In this document: positions 15,630 through 24,626 of the stretch, one piece after another
Position numbering within the stretch: the first letter of the stretch is position 1
Layout of the letters: each line of letters starts with the position of its first letter
Source of the DNA: Tychonema sp. LEGE 07203
GTDB lineage: Bacteria; Cyanobacteriota; Cyanobacteriia; Cyanobacteriales; Microcoleaceae
Assembly (NCBI RefSeq): GCF_015207285.1
Contig: NZ_JADEXD010000068.1
Span: 1 to 32,454 of the forward strand
Length of the DNA stretch: 32,454 bases
Direction: 5' to 3'
Translations under genes and position numbers: made by a program
The notes under the pieces: model-generated
Told to the model about the DNA's origin: nothing
What the model saw: the letters and a program-made list of their open reading frames with translations, nothing else
Database searches by the model: none

Positions 15630-16742
15630 ATGAAAATTACTTTTGTCCTTCCTACCCTCAGTCTTTCCGGGGGCATGAGGGTGTTATCTATCTATACAGA
15701 ATATCTTCAAAAGCGAGGGCACAAAATATTTATCGTCTCTACACCCTCGCGACAACCGACTTTGGGCCAACAAGTGCGATCGTTGTTGAGGGGTAGAGGT
15801 TGGGAGTCGGTTCCGAAGAAAGAACTGTCTCACTTTGACAAGGTGGATGTAGAAAGCCGAGTTCTCGACATCTACCGTCCAGTTACCGACCTGGATGTAC
15901 CTGATGCCGATGTGATTATGGCTACTTGGTGGGAAACTGCCGAGTGGGTGGAAAAACTATCCCCGAGAAAAGGAGCGAAAGTTTATTTTCTCCAACACTA
16001 CGAGGCTTTTGACTACATACCAAAAGGTCGAGTGGAGAAAACTTGGCGGCTGCCGATGCACAAAATCGCTGTGGCCCAGTGGCTGGCCGACAAAGCTCGG
16101 AATGAATACGACGATATGTCTGTCTCTCTTGTCCCTCCCACTGTGGACACCAAACAGTTTTACAGCCCCGCGCCGCGAGACAAGAAGCAGTCAGTTCCCA
16201 CAGTCGGGCTGTACTATTCTACAACTCCTTGGAAAGGCTGCGATCTTGCCCTGAAAGCTTTCTCTATAGCTGCCAAAAAAATTCCCAACCTGCATTTAGT
16301 TGCCTTTGGTTCGGGGGAAGATCCTCCTTCCTATTTGCCGCTGCCGCCCGGTACTGAGTATAATAAAGAACCTACTCAAGACCAACTCAAGGATTATTAC
16401 AGCAAATGCGATGCTTGGCTGTTTTCCAGCAGCTCCGAAGGCTTCGGCTTGCCAATTTTAGAAGCGATGGCTTGCGGCACTCCAGTCATCGGCACGACTG
16501 CTGGTGCAGCTCCAGAACTACTGGCTGGGGGGGGCGGAATTCTGCTGAAGTCAAAAGACCCAGAGGAAATGGCAAGGGCGATCGAGCAAATTTGTCAGTT
16601 GTCTGATGCCGAATGGCGGGTAATGTCCGAGACGGCTTTAAAGACGGTGATCGATTATACCTGGGAGGACGCGACCGACCTGTTCGAGGCTGCACTGTAC
16701 GCTGCTGTGGAACGTCAGTCAGAATTGAGGAACAATCGGTAA
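15630..16742 (+). CDS. GT4 glycosyltransferase, copy 2
   Basis: A 371-residue paralogue of the preceding gene, aligned along its whole length: MKITFVLPTLSLSGGMRVLS, DVPDADV.MATWWETAEWV, EAFDYIP, PPTVDTKQFY, SKCDAWL, SSEGFGLPILEAMACGTPVI, YTWEDATD. It keeps the normal Gly in ACGTPVI that copy 1 lacks, so it looks like the more canonical enzyme. It starts at ATG 15630 with no clear Shine-Dalgarno; an in-frame upstream start at 15609 is less likely because it breaks the shared N-terminus. The pair is a tandem duplication that has diverged, probably towards different donor sugars or successive steps. Confidence 0.87.
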   Translation: MKITFVLPTLSLSGGMRVLSIYTEYLQKRGHKIFIVSTPSRQPTLGQQVRSLLRGRGWESVPKKELSHFDKVDVESRVLDIYRPVTDLDVPDADVIMATWWETAEWVEKLSPRKGAKVYFLQHYEAFDYIPKGRVEKTWRLPMHKIAVAQWLADKARNEYDDMSVSLVPPTVDTKQFYSPAPRDKKQSVPTVGLYYSTTPWKGCDLALKAFSIAAKKIPNLHLVAFGSGEDPPSYLPLPPGTEYNKEPTQDQLKDYYSKCDAWLFSSSSEGFGLPILEAMACGTPVIGTTAGAAPELLAGGGGILLKSKDPEEMARAIEQICQLSDAEWRVMSETALKTVIDYTWEDATDLFEAALYAAVERQSELRNNR

Positions 16743-16846
16743 AATTGAGGTGGATTTAACAGCTTGAGGTGGCGCGATGGTTTAAGTGAGAATTTCGATC
16801 GGGCAAATTGCTCTGTCTTTATACAATTTTACTGCCAAAAAAACCT

Positions 16847-18217
16847 ATGGTTGCATTAATCCCAATTGTTCTGTTCGGCTGGATGCCGATCGTTTTTTAC
16901 CTGTTTTTGAGGTTTCCGACTCAGCGGGCGGTAATTATCAGTTTTGTGGTAGCGTGGCTGTTTTTGCCGCAAGCTTCTTATCCCATCCCCCTATTGCCGC
17001 CCTATGACAAAATTTCGGGAGCTTGCTACGCGATTTTGCTGGCCACTATTGTCTTCGATACTTCGCGCCTCACCACTTTTAAACCCGGTTGGCTAGACGT
17101 GCCAATGGTAATTTGGTGTTTGTGTCCAATTGTTTCGCAAGTTACTAATGGCGGCAGCCCGATTTCTCCGACTTTCAGCCAAATCATTACTTGGGGTCTG
17201 CCTTATTTTGTAGGACGCTTGTATCTGGGTAGTTTAGACGGGCTGCGACAATTGGCGATCGGCATTTTTGCAGGTGGGTTGGCCTACATTCCCTTTACTT
17301 TAGTTGAAGGAGTTAAGGGCCCCCTTCTGCACCAAATGGTTTACGGCGTCAATGCCTTTGATGACTGGGGTCAAGCCAGGCGGATGGGGGGGTGGAGACC
17401 GGTAGTCTTTATGCAGCACGGTTTGATGGTGGGCGTGTGGATGATGACAGCCGCCTTGATCGGAGTTTGGCTTTGGCAAACTGGGACGCTCAAAAAGTTT
17501 CAAGGCCGCAACATGAAGACTCTAGTAATTGTATTAACTATTGCTTTTTTCCTGTGCCGTTCTACTGGCGCCTACAGTTTATTTGTGTTTGGATTGATCG
17601 TATTATTTTCGGCGAAGCAGTTTCACACTTCTTTGCCCCTGTTATTCATAATTGGATATATAGTATTTTATCTGTACTTAGCTGCATCGGGTCAATTTTC
17701 GAGCGAAGATGTTATTGGTTTTATCACTCAAATATTTGGCGAAGAACGAGCCTCCTCTCTGAAGTTTAGATTTGACATGGAAGAGATATTGGGGGAAAAA
17801 GCGCGGCAAGTATTTCTTTTTGGCTGGGGAGATTCGGGGGGAAACCGCGTGTACAACCAGTACGGTAAAGATATTTCGGTCACAGATAGCTTGTGGATTA
17901 TTGCATTTGGCGTCCATGGTGCAGTCGGTTTAGTGAGTTTATTTTCTGCTTTGTTACTTCCTGTTGTCGTCTTTTGCCTGTCCAAGTATCCCGCCAGAAC
18001 CTGGTCTCATCCCAAAGTAGCGCCGGCTGCAGTCTTGGCAGTAGCCTTAACTATGTACGTGTTTGACTGTGTTTTGAACGCTATGACCAACCCTATTTTT
18101 GCGGTGATTGCTGGAGGAATATCGGGTCTGGTTTTAAAAGACCCAGAAAGTCTTAAGACTAAAAAAGCCAGTTCGCCACCAAGAAGAAAGTCGCTGGTTC
18201 ACCAAAAATCAGGATGA
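16847..18217 (+). CDS. O-antigen ligase/polymerase-like membrane protein
   Basis: A protein of about 456 residues with roughly ten or more hydrophobic segments and a longer extracytoplasmic loop in the middle (around SSEDVIGFITQIFGEERASS and RVYNQYGKDISVTDSLW). This is the general shape of the Wzy/WaaL O-antigen polymerase and ligase superfamily, which joins oligosaccharide units outside the membrane. The two enzyme types cannot be told apart by eye. The tail is cytoplasmic and basic (SPPRRKSLVHQKSG). I start at ATG 16847 (MVALIPIVLFGW), because the longer reading from 16808 adds a less natural leader. It follows copy 2 by about 100 bases, in the same direction. Confidence 0.7.
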   Translation: MVALIPIVLFGWMPIVFYLFLRFPTQRAVIISFVVAWLFLPQASYPIPLLPPYDKISGACYAILLATIVFDTSRLTTFKPGWLDVPMVIWCLCPIVSQVTNGGSPISPTFSQIITWGLPYFVGRLYLGSLDGLRQLAIGIFAGGLAYIPFTLVEGVKGPLLHQMVYGVNAFDDWGQARRMGGWRPVVFMQHGLMVGVWMMTAALIGVWLWQTGTLKKFQGRNMKTLVIVLTIAFFLCRSTGAYSLFVFGLIVLFSAKQFHTSLPLLFIIGYIVFYLYLAASGQFSSEDVIGFITQIFGEERASSLKFRFDMEEILGEKARQVFLFGWGDSGGNRVYNQYGKDISVTDSLWIIAFGVHGAVGLVSLFSALLLPVVVFCLSKYPARTWSHPKVAPAAVLAVALTMYVFDCVLNAMTNPIFAVIAGGISGLVLKDPESLKTKKASSPPRRKSLVHQKSG

Positions 18218-18657
18218 TTTTCACGGCGGAGGCGAAGTATCGCACTCACAGCTTAAATTTATATCTTGCATTCGCCGAACAAAAAAAACTAAAAAATCTA
18301 CCACCTTTGCCTCAAACCAAGTTCGGGAGTTGCGCTCTCTTTCCCAGTTGCTCAACATTTGTATGAAAAAAGATTTATTAGATTAATTTACATTACTTTA
18401 AGTATGAACGCGAGATAGTCTTGCTCGTTGAAATGTGTTGCAAAGTGTAAATAAAAATTGGCTCTATCGACTTTTTGCTCAAACCAGCCACTTCTTTACA
18501 AAATCTTTAAAATTCATTACTAGACAGCTAAGGTATACGCGCATATACTTAATAAAGTATATTCACCCCCTCGCGCCAAAGTAGTGAAAATACGAGGTTG
18601 CAGTGTGGGTTATAGTTTGAGTTGTAATTTAATATAAAAGGTGGAAGGGAATAACAA
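18218..18657. other. Intergenic region before the WecG-type gene
   Basis: No gene is seen. It contains an imperfect palindrome AAGGTATACGCGCATATACTT (about 18530-18550) and AT-rich sequence AATTTAATATAAAAGG at 18626-18641 that may include a -10 element. GGAAGGGA (18643-18650), seven bases before the ATG, sets the start of the next gene. Confidence 0.5.
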
Positions 18658-19452
18658 ATGAAAACCGTTAATTTATTGAATGTCTCCATAGATAACCTGT
18701 CAATAACAGAATTGTTTGAAAAACTCGACAGCGAAGGCGGTGTCGTATTTACGCCCAATGTAGACCACTTGATTAAGTTGCAGTACGATCGCGATTTCTA
18801 TGAAGCTTACAATCAATCTAGTTATCGAGTCTGCGACAGTCAAATATTGATGTATGCCTCAAAATTTTTGGGTACTCCTATCAAAGAAAAAATTTCAGGT
18901 TCGGACTTGTTTCCTGCATTTTATATGTATCACAAGGATAACGAGAATATGAAAATATTTTTGCTGGGAGCTGCTGAAGGTATTGCGAGGAAAGCCCAGG
19001 AAAAAATTAATCAAAAAATTGGTAGAGAAATCGTGGTTGAAGCACTTTCTCCTTCTTTTGGCTTTGAAAAAAATGAGGAAGAGTGCGAAACAATAATTGA
19101 CGCGATCAATAAATCAGGAGCTACAGTTCTGGCCATAGGAGTGGGAGCGCCGAAGCAAGAGAAGTGGCTGATTAAGTACCATAGCAAATTGACACATATC
19201 AAAATTTTCTTGGCCGTAGGTGCAACCATTGATTTTGAAGCTGGTTGCAAAGCAAGATCCCCCAAATGGATGAGCGAAGTTGGCATCGAATGGGCGTACC
19301 GACTCTTAAGCGAACCGAGAAGGTTGTGGAAAAGATATCTGATAGACGGTTTGCCTTTTTTCCGATTAATAGTAGAACAAAAATTCGGGTTTTATAAAAT
19401 GCCTTTCATGGACAGCAAAAACACGAAGCTAGAATGGGAAGGCGGTTCCTGA
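18658..19452 (+). CDS. WecG/TagA/CpsF-family glycosyltransferase
   Basis: A 264-residue GT26-family enzyme. Members add a sugar (for example ManNAc or ManNAcA) to a lipid-linked first sugar in teichoic acid, enterobacterial common antigen or exopolysaccharide synthesis. The diagnostic pieces are FTPNVDHLIK (the catalytic-region Asp D36), ISGSDLFPAF, FLLGAAEGIA, LAIGVGAPKQEKW, AVGATIDFEAG and EWAYRLLSEPRRLWKRYL, all in family order and spacing. A purine-rich ribosome site precedes the ATG. It has no signal peptide and probably sits on the inner membrane face through its C-terminal basic helix. It extends the polysaccharide locus and suggests lipid-linked repeat-unit synthesis. Confidence 0.9.
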   Translation: MKTVNLLNVSIDNLSITELFEKLDSEGGVVFTPNVDHLIKLQYDRDFYEAYNQSSYRVCDSQILMYASKFLGTPIKEKISGSDLFPAFYMYHKDNENMKIFLLGAAEGIARKAQEKINQKIGREIVVEALSPSFGFEKNEEECETIIDAINKSGATVLAIGVGAPKQEKWLIKYHSKLTHIKIFLAVGATIDFEAGCKARSPKWMSEVGIEWAYRLLSEPRRLWKRYLIDGLPFFRLIVEQKFGFYKMPFMDSKNTKLEWEGGS

Positions 19453-19624
19453 AAACGGGAGGGACAAATCTATAACGTCAATAAGGCTGAGTATGAGTTC
19501 TGGCGTTTGACTTCAGGTTTGTAAGACAGATGCAAGCTGTGCGTAGCCCGATCGCCCTTTATGCCAAAAATATTCATTTTTGCTGGCAATTCCGGGTAAA
19601 ATCGGAATGAAAGCTTTTTGGGAA

Positions 19625-19640
19625 ATCCCTAATTAGGGAT
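19625..19640. promoter_or_regulatory. Perfect 16-bp palindrome before the DUF4079-like gene
   Basis: ATCCCTAATTAGGGAT is its own reverse complement and ends seven bases before the ATG at 19648, where a ribosome site would be expected. It could be an operator for a dimeric regulator or a hairpin covering the start. No second copy was seen nearby. Confidence 0.45.
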
Positions 19641-19647
19641 ACAACAG

Positions 19648-20091
19648 ATGAATCTGCCTTCTTTCTTGTGGTTGTGGAAAATAGCGGCTTGGTCAATGGG
19701 TGTTTCTCTGTTAGCTTACCTGCTGCTGGCCGTTACTGGCACCTGGATGTTTGCCGCCCGCAGTACGAAACAGCCCCGACCAAAATGGCTGCGTCCCTTT
19801 CATTTGGCGACTGGTACGGGAATGGCGACTTTGGTAATTTTACTGCTGGGAATTGGCGTAGTCGGTACGCTGGGATACTACGGAAATTTGGGTCACTCGG
19901 CTCATTTACCGGCGGGATTAGCTGTTGTTGCTTTGGTGTTGGTTTCTGTGGGAAGTGGTTTGCAAATTGGCCCGAAACATCCTTGGGCGCGCCCCATCCA
20001 CATTGGCACTAATATATTTTTAGGTGCTGGATTTGTGACTGTGTTGATCACGGGATGGACGATCGTACAAAAGTATTTACCAAAAGTTTAA
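19648..20091 (+). CDS. DUF4079-like four-helix membrane protein
   Basis: A 147-residue protein with four hydrophobic segments: VSLLAYLLLAVTG, ATLVILLLGIGVVGTLGYYG, HLPAGLAVVALVLVSVG, and FLGAGFVTVLITGW. Conserved-looking histidines lie near the membrane edges: RPFHLATG, GHSAHLP, PKHPWARPIHIG. The pattern resembles cyanobacterial DUF4079 and cytochrome b561-type bundles, in which such histidines bind heme, but heme binding is only inferred. It stands alone after the WecG-type gene, behind the palindrome at 19625. The physiological role is unknown. Confidence 0.6.
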   Translation: MNLPSFLWLWKIAAWSMGVSLLAYLLLAVTGTWMFAARSTKQPRPKWLRPFHLATGTGMATLVILLLGIGVVGTLGYYGNLGHSAHLPAGLAVVALVLVSVGSGLQIGPKHPWARPIHIGTNIFLGAGFVTVLITGWTIVQKYLPKV

Positions 20092-20148
20092 CGTTGGTAG
20101 TTAGGAGTTCAGTCCTCCGATAACAGATGCGGACTGAACTCCTCATTA

Positions 20149-21045
20149 CTAACTTGCTGCTTTAGCTGTGAAATCTAAGATATGCTGCGCGGTAATTTGC
20201 GGTTTTTCTAAGTGAGGAACATGTCCGCAATCCGGTATCCAAATTAGTTGAGAATTGCCGATCGCACTTTCAAACTTTGCCGCATCCGCCGTCCCCAAAA
20301 TTCGGTCTTGTTTTCCCCACAAAATCAGCGTCTGCTGCTGAATTTGCGAGACTTTTTCCCCAAAACCTGCGTAACCGCCGCTTTTAGTAAAAGCAATTAA
20401 AGCTTGATTCCAGTTGGGCGTTTCTAAGTGCAAAGCAGCACAAGTTTGAGCATCCACCGTAGCAAATTTTTTATCGAAATAAGCATTGAGACTAATTTTT
20501 TGGCGGATTTTAGGGTTTCGTAAAAATGAAGTTGCCAAATATCCTAAAGGAGGAATGAGAAATTTTCCTTTATTAGAAGTGACGGGAAAACCTGCACTGT
20601 CTATCAACACTAATTTTTTGACGGCTTCGGGATAATTGAGGGTGAAATCAATTGCTGCGGCACCTCCCATTGAAGCGCCAACTAAGATTACAGGCTGCGA
20701 AATTAGGGTTTTCCAGAAAGAGTAAAGGTGACTGCCAATTGCCATCGCGCTGAATGCTAAACCTGCTGCTCTTTCTGTAAAGCCAAAACCCAATAAATCA
20801 ACCGCCCAAGTCTCGTTTTTCTCAGCAAGCAGCGGCAACAGGCGGCGGAATTCAAATACGGAACTGTCGAAGCCGTGAATTAGCAAAATCGGCGTGTTTC
20901 CGCTGCCTTGGCGCACGTAGGTTGTGGCAATTGGCTGCTGGCTGAGACTCGTTGTAATTGCCTGCTGCTGAATGCTTTGGGCTAAGGCGATTGAGGTGGA
21001 TTCTGTGAGTTGTGCGATCGACTTTGGCAGAAAACTTGCTGGCAT
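20149..21045 (-). CDS. Alpha/beta-fold hydrolase
   Basis: A 298-residue serine hydrolase. The fold signatures are ILLIHGFDSSVFEFRRLLPL (oxyanion region), the nucleophile elbow LVGASMGG with S125, the acid D247 in LILWGKQDRILG, and H275 in PDCGHVPHLEKP. A cap region between residues about 150 and 220 is present. The substrate is not predictable. I start at MPASFLPKSI (21045) because the longer reading upstream to 21129 is rich in HIP1 sequence and has no ribosome site. Many such proteins in cyanobacteria are annotated as esterases or haloalkane-dehalogenase-like. It converges with the DUF4079-like gene. Confidence 0.82.
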   Translation of the reverse strand: MPASFLPKSIAQLTESTSIALAQSIQQQAITTSLSQQPIATTYVRQGSGNTPILLIHGFDSSVFEFRRLLPLLAEKNETWAVDLLGFGFTERAAGLAFSAMAIGSHLYSFWKTLISQPVILVGASMGGAAAIDFTLNYPEAVKKLVLIDSAGFPVTSNKGKFLIPPLGYLATSFLRNPKIRQKISLNAYFDKKFATVDAQTCAALHLETPNWNQALIAFTKSGGYAGFGEKVSQIQQQTLILWGKQDRILGTADAAKFESAIGNSQLIWIPDCGHVPHLEKPQITAQHILDFTAKAAS

Positions 21046-21517
21046 AATTCTTGATAAATTGTTAATTCCTAGCGGCGGTGTCCCCGCGATCGCCCTAACA
21101 CTTAAGTATATATGCTCGATCGCCCTCAAGGAGTTGGGGCGATCGTCCTCAACTGTCTCTCTCAGCCCAAACTAAGGCTGAGCTTGCTACCCAAATACTA
21201 AATAATTAGAAAGTTTTTGCAAATAATTGCTTTTTAGTTTAGTATGCTTGAAAGCAGTAAGTCTTGCTTGTTGCTAATAAAAAAACACGTTAGCATCTAA
21301 TGCAAGAGAAATAAAACTCGGAACCCGCGAAAAATCAGTCTAATTTTTGGTTCTGGGGAATAGCAGCTTCCGAAATCTTCAACGGGAAATAGTTCGCGAG
21401 AACGGGGAATTTCGCCCTGTATGCGATTGTGAGCCGATCGTATTGAGAATAAATCTCAACTCGCTCGACAAGCAAGTCCAAGCAAGAAGTTACTAAAGTC
21501 GATGACTTCCAAAACAG
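21046..21517. other. Regulatory region between hydrolase and feo genes
   Basis: No gene is supported. It carries several GCGATCGC-like sites near 21085-21145 and two AAATAATT boxes (21200-21207 and 21221-21228) spaced 21 bases apart, which could be Fur or another iron-response site. A minus-strand open frame here (21335-21547) lacks a ribosome site and overlaps the feoA start, so I do not call it. Confidence 0.45.
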
Positions 21518-21877
21518 ATGAATCAAAAATACAGCCAACACAACCAACAGTCAAACCCCCGATATTTCGAGGGTTTTACCTTTTACTGCGAGACACCCGA
21601 AGCCGAAGAAACCGAAAACAGCAGCACAGAAGTTCAACCAGACTCAGCCAAGAGTAAATCATTTCCCCTAGCAATGGCAAGCGTCGGCGAAAAGCTGCGA
21701 ATAGTCAAACTCAGGGGTTCAGAAGGCTGTGTGCGTCGCCTTATCGGCATGGGATTTGTCTCCGGTACCGAACTTCAAATTATCAGCCACTCCGGCGGTT
21801 CGGTGATTGTGGCAATTGGCGAAAACCGCATCGGTTTGGGCGCAGGTATGGCACAGAAAATTATGTGCGCGAATTAG
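21518..21877 (+). CDS. feoA: FeoA-domain protein with N-terminal extension
   Basis: A 119-residue protein whose C-terminal 75 residues form an SH3-like FeoA domain: MASVGEKLRIVKLRGSEGCV, RRLIGMGFVSGTELQIISHS, GGSVIVAIGENRIGLGAGMA. The N-terminal 45 residues are polar and glutamine-rich and are not part of the family domain. FeoA is a small cytoplasmic partner of the ferrous iron transporter FeoB. This is the first of two FeoA genes; a second, ordinary copy follows 167 bases later. The order feoA-feoA-feoB suggests two non-identical FeoA subunits. The ATG at 21518 has no strong ribosome site. Confidence 0.85.
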   Translation: MNQKYSQHNQQSNPRYFEGFTFYCETPEAEETENSSTEVQPDSAKSKSFPLAMASVGEKLRIVKLRGSEGCVRRLIGMGFVSGTELQIISHSGGSVIVAIGENRIGLGAGMAQKIMCAN

Positions 21878-22044
21878 GGGAATTGCCATCAATCGGCAGC
21901 AATCCTATTTGATTTGCGAACAATTTTTTTTGTTAACTGTCGAGGGAATCAGAAAAAATAGAGATATTCAAAAAAGTTGAGAGGATTGCTGCATTCAACA
22001 AGTTGATTGAATTTGGACAATTTTAGACTAAATCAAAACAACAA

Positions 22045-22287
22045 ATGAACGACAAAATACAATTGCGAGATTTAGCTGTTGGTAGCACCGGCAAAGTGGT
22101 TGGCTATGAAAAAACAGCCCGCGGCTACAAAGGCAAATTGTTAGCAATGGGATTGACGCCGGGAACCCAATTTACTGTTACTCGCCACGCACCTCTAGGA
22201 GATCCCGTAGAAATCCTAGTCCGAGGTTTTAAACTCAGTTTGCGAAAAGATGAAGCCAAAACCCTATTTGTAGAGGAGATGAAATAA
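22045..22287 (+). CDS. feoA: Ferrous iron transport protein FeoA
   Basis: An 80-residue protein that is a bare FeoA domain: LRDLAVGSTGKVVGYEK, KLLAMGLTPGTQFTVTRHAP, LGDPVEILVRGFKLSLRKDE. Its TAA stop shares the final A with the ATG of feoB (TAATG), which implies translational coupling and a tight FeoA:FeoB ratio. It differs from the longer FeoA upstream in lacking the N-terminal extension and in keeping the GDPVEI segment usual for FeoB partners. Confidence 0.93.
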   Translation: MNDKIQLRDLAVGSTGKVVGYEKTARGYKGKLLAMGLTPGTQFTVTRHAPLGDPVEILVRGFKLSLRKDEAKTLFVEEMK

Positions 22288-24626
22288 TGGCCAAGCAAAT
22301 TATTGGATTGGTGGGCAATCCCAACTGTGGCAAAACTACCTTATTTAACGCTTTGACAGGTGCTAACCAGCGAGTGGGAAACTGGCCGGGAGTAACCGTC
22401 GAACGCAAAGAGGGAAAATATGCTCACGATGGTTTACCAATTACGATTGTTGACTTGCCGGGAGTTTATTCTATAGATGCTGAAGATGGAGATACTGGCC
22501 TTGATGAATTGGTAGCGCGAGATTATTTGCTATCTGGCGAAGCAGATGCGATCGTTAATATTGTTGACGCTTCCAATTTAGAGCGCAATTTGTATCTCAC
22601 CACCCAAGTCTTAGAGATGCGCGTGCCGATGATTGTAGTGCTAAATATGATGGATGTTGCCAAAGAACGCGACATCAAAATTGATGTTAGCAAACTTGCA
22701 GAACGATTGGGCTGTATGGTGGTGCCGATAAGTGCTTCGTCTAATGATGGAGTGCCTCTGCTGCGGGATGCTGTGAATAAAGCGCTACAAAAGCCGATCG
22801 CGCCATCTGCCTATGTTGCTTATCCTGCTGTCATCGAAGATGCGATCGCCCAACTAACACCCCATATCGAACAACACAGCCCAAACCGCAAAGTAGATGC
22901 CCGCTGGACAGCCCTGAAATTATTAGAATATCAAGATGATGTCGCCCCGGAACTCGCAAATACAGAATTAGAACAAATAGTCGTCCCCCACCGTCGCAGA
23001 GTCCATGAAACCCTGGATGACGACTTAGATATTATCATCGCCGACAGCCGCTACACCTACATCCGCAATCTCACCCAAGGCCTAGTAGAATCTGCGAGGG
23101 AAATTAAAACCAACCTTTCCGATAAAATTGACCAGATTGTACTCAACCGCTGGTTGGGAATCCCCGTATTCTTGATAGTGATGTACTTAATATTCACTAT
23201 TTCAATAAACTTTGGTGCAGTGTTTATTGACTTTTTTGATATTTTGTTGGGGACGATTTTTGTAGATGGTTTAGCTCGGGTTTTAGAAAGCATCAATTTT
23301 CCTGGATGGTCGATCGGACTGCTGGCAAAAGGTGTGGGCGGCGGCATTCAAACTACATCTACTTTTATTCCCCAAATTGGGATGATGTTCTTGTGTTTGT
23401 CAGTGCTGGAAGACTCCGGCTACATGGCGCGGGCAGCCTTCGTAATGGACAGATTAATGCGATTTGTCGGACTTCCCGGCAAGTCTTTTGTACCGATGAT
23501 GATAGGTTTTGGATGCAATATTCCGGGAATTATGGCGACGCGGACATTAGAAAATAAGCGCGATCGCACGATGACGATTATGATGAATCCATTCATGTCT
23601 TGTAGTGCCAGATTAGCAGTTTACGCCTTATTTTGTGGCGCATTCTTCCAAGTCGGCGGACAGAATGTGGTGTTAGGGCTTTATTTGTTAGGAATTTTAG
23701 CCGCAGTCTTTACCGGACTAATCTTAAAAAATACCATCTTGCAAGGAGAAGCTGCACCCTTCGTGATGGAACTCCCGCCCTACCACATTCCTAAACTCAA
23801 AGGCGTACTGCTGCGGACTTGGGATCGATTGCAAGCTTTTATCAGAAAAGCCGGAATTGCGATCGTCCTCATGGTAATTGTACTCGGATTCATGAACTCC
23901 GTCGGCACCGACGGTTCCTTCGGCAAAGAAGATAGCAAAAACTCAATTCTTAGCGCCACCGCCCGCGCGGTAACACCTGTATTTACACCAATGGGAATCA
24001 CCCAAGAAAACTGGCCCGCCACCGTCGGTTTACTCACAGGAGTATTTGCCAAAGAAGTAATGGTTGGCACCTTGGACTCCCTCTATACAGAACTAGCAGA
24101 CGAACAAAAAGCAGCAAGTGCAGAACCGGAAAAAGAAGAAGAATTCAACTTCTGGGGAAATATCGGCAAAGCATTTTTCAGCATCCCAGAGAATCTCACA
24201 AAACTTCCCGGTCAACTTTTAGATCCCCTCGGCCTCAGTTCAGCCAATATTACAGACCAAAAACAGGCAGAAGAAGATCAAGGTATCTCTAGTAGCACCT
24301 ACGGACAAATGTCCCAACGTTTTAGTTCCAATCAAGCCGCCTTTGCCTATTTATTGTTTGTATTGCTTTACTTTCCCTGCGTCTCCGCAACGGCGGCATT
24401 GTACCGCGAAACTAATTTAGGTTGGACAATATTCGCCGCTGCTTGGACTACTGGTTTAGCTTACTGGACGGCAGTTCTCTATTATCAAGTGGCCACATAC
24501 GCAGAGCATCCAGAATCTTCAGTTATTTGGGTAGTGAGACTGACAATAGCTATGGCCCTGACAATTTTGGGATTGAAAATGGCTGGTGCAATCAAGCCCA
24601 AACGGCGCGAAGCAATCAGTCAGTAG
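22287..24626 (+). CDS. feoB: Ferrous iron transporter FeoB
   Basis: FeoB is the inner-membrane Fe(II) transporter with a cytoplasmic GTPase domain. This one has 779 residues, the normal full length. The G protein motifs are GNPNCGKTT (G1, residues 10-17), DLPG (G3, 56-59), NMMD (G4, 120-123) and a following ISAS (G5). A helical guanine-dissociation-inhibitor-like segment reaches about residue 270. The transmembrane part contains MMIGFGCNIPGIMATRTLEN (gate region with Cys) and MNPFMSCSARLAVYALF, and the second gate GVFAKEVMVGTL. The start overlaps the feoA stop by one base. A charged insert (KAASAEPEKEEEF) lies between late membrane segments. It is central to the iron island. Confidence 0.97.
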   Translation: MAKQIIGLVGNPNCGKTTLFNALTGANQRVGNWPGVTVERKEGKYAHDGLPITIVDLPGVYSIDAEDGDTGLDELVARDYLLSGEADAIVNIVDASNLERNLYLTTQVLEMRVPMIVVLNMMDVAKERDIKIDVSKLAERLGCMVVPISASSNDGVPLLRDAVNKALQKPIAPSAYVAYPAVIEDAIAQLTPHIEQHSPNRKVDARWTALKLLEYQDDVAPELANTELEQIVVPHRRRVHETLDDDLDIIIADSRYTYIRNLTQGLVESAREIKTNLSDKIDQIVLNRWLGIPVFLIVMYLIFTISINFGAVFIDFFDILLGTIFVDGLARVLESINFPGWSIGLLAKGVGGGIQTTSTFIPQIGMMFLCLSVLEDSGYMARAAFVMDRLMRFVGLPGKSFVPMMIGFGCNIPGIMATRTLENKRDRTMTIMMNPFMSCSARLAVYALFCGAFFQVGGQNVVLGLYLLGILAAVFTGLILKNTILQGEAAPFVMELPPYHIPKLKGVLLRTWDRLQAFIRKAGIAIVLMVIVLGFMNSVGTDGSFGKEDSKNSILSATARAVTPVFTPMGITQENWPATVGLLTGVFAKEVMVGTLDSLYTELADEQKAASAEPEKEEEFNFWGNIGKAFFSIPENLTKLPGQLLDPLGLSSANITDQKQAEEDQGISSSTYGQMSQRFSSNQAAFAYLLFVLLYFPCVSATAALYRETNLGWTIFAAAWTTGLAYWTAVLYYQVATYAEHPESSVIWVVRLTIAMALTILGLKMAGAIKPKRREAISQ

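Noticed and set aside
21335-21547. 70-residue minus-strand frame upstream of feoA
   Set aside because: It overlaps the feoA start and regulatory region and has no supporting start signal; the hydrophobic start is probably chance.
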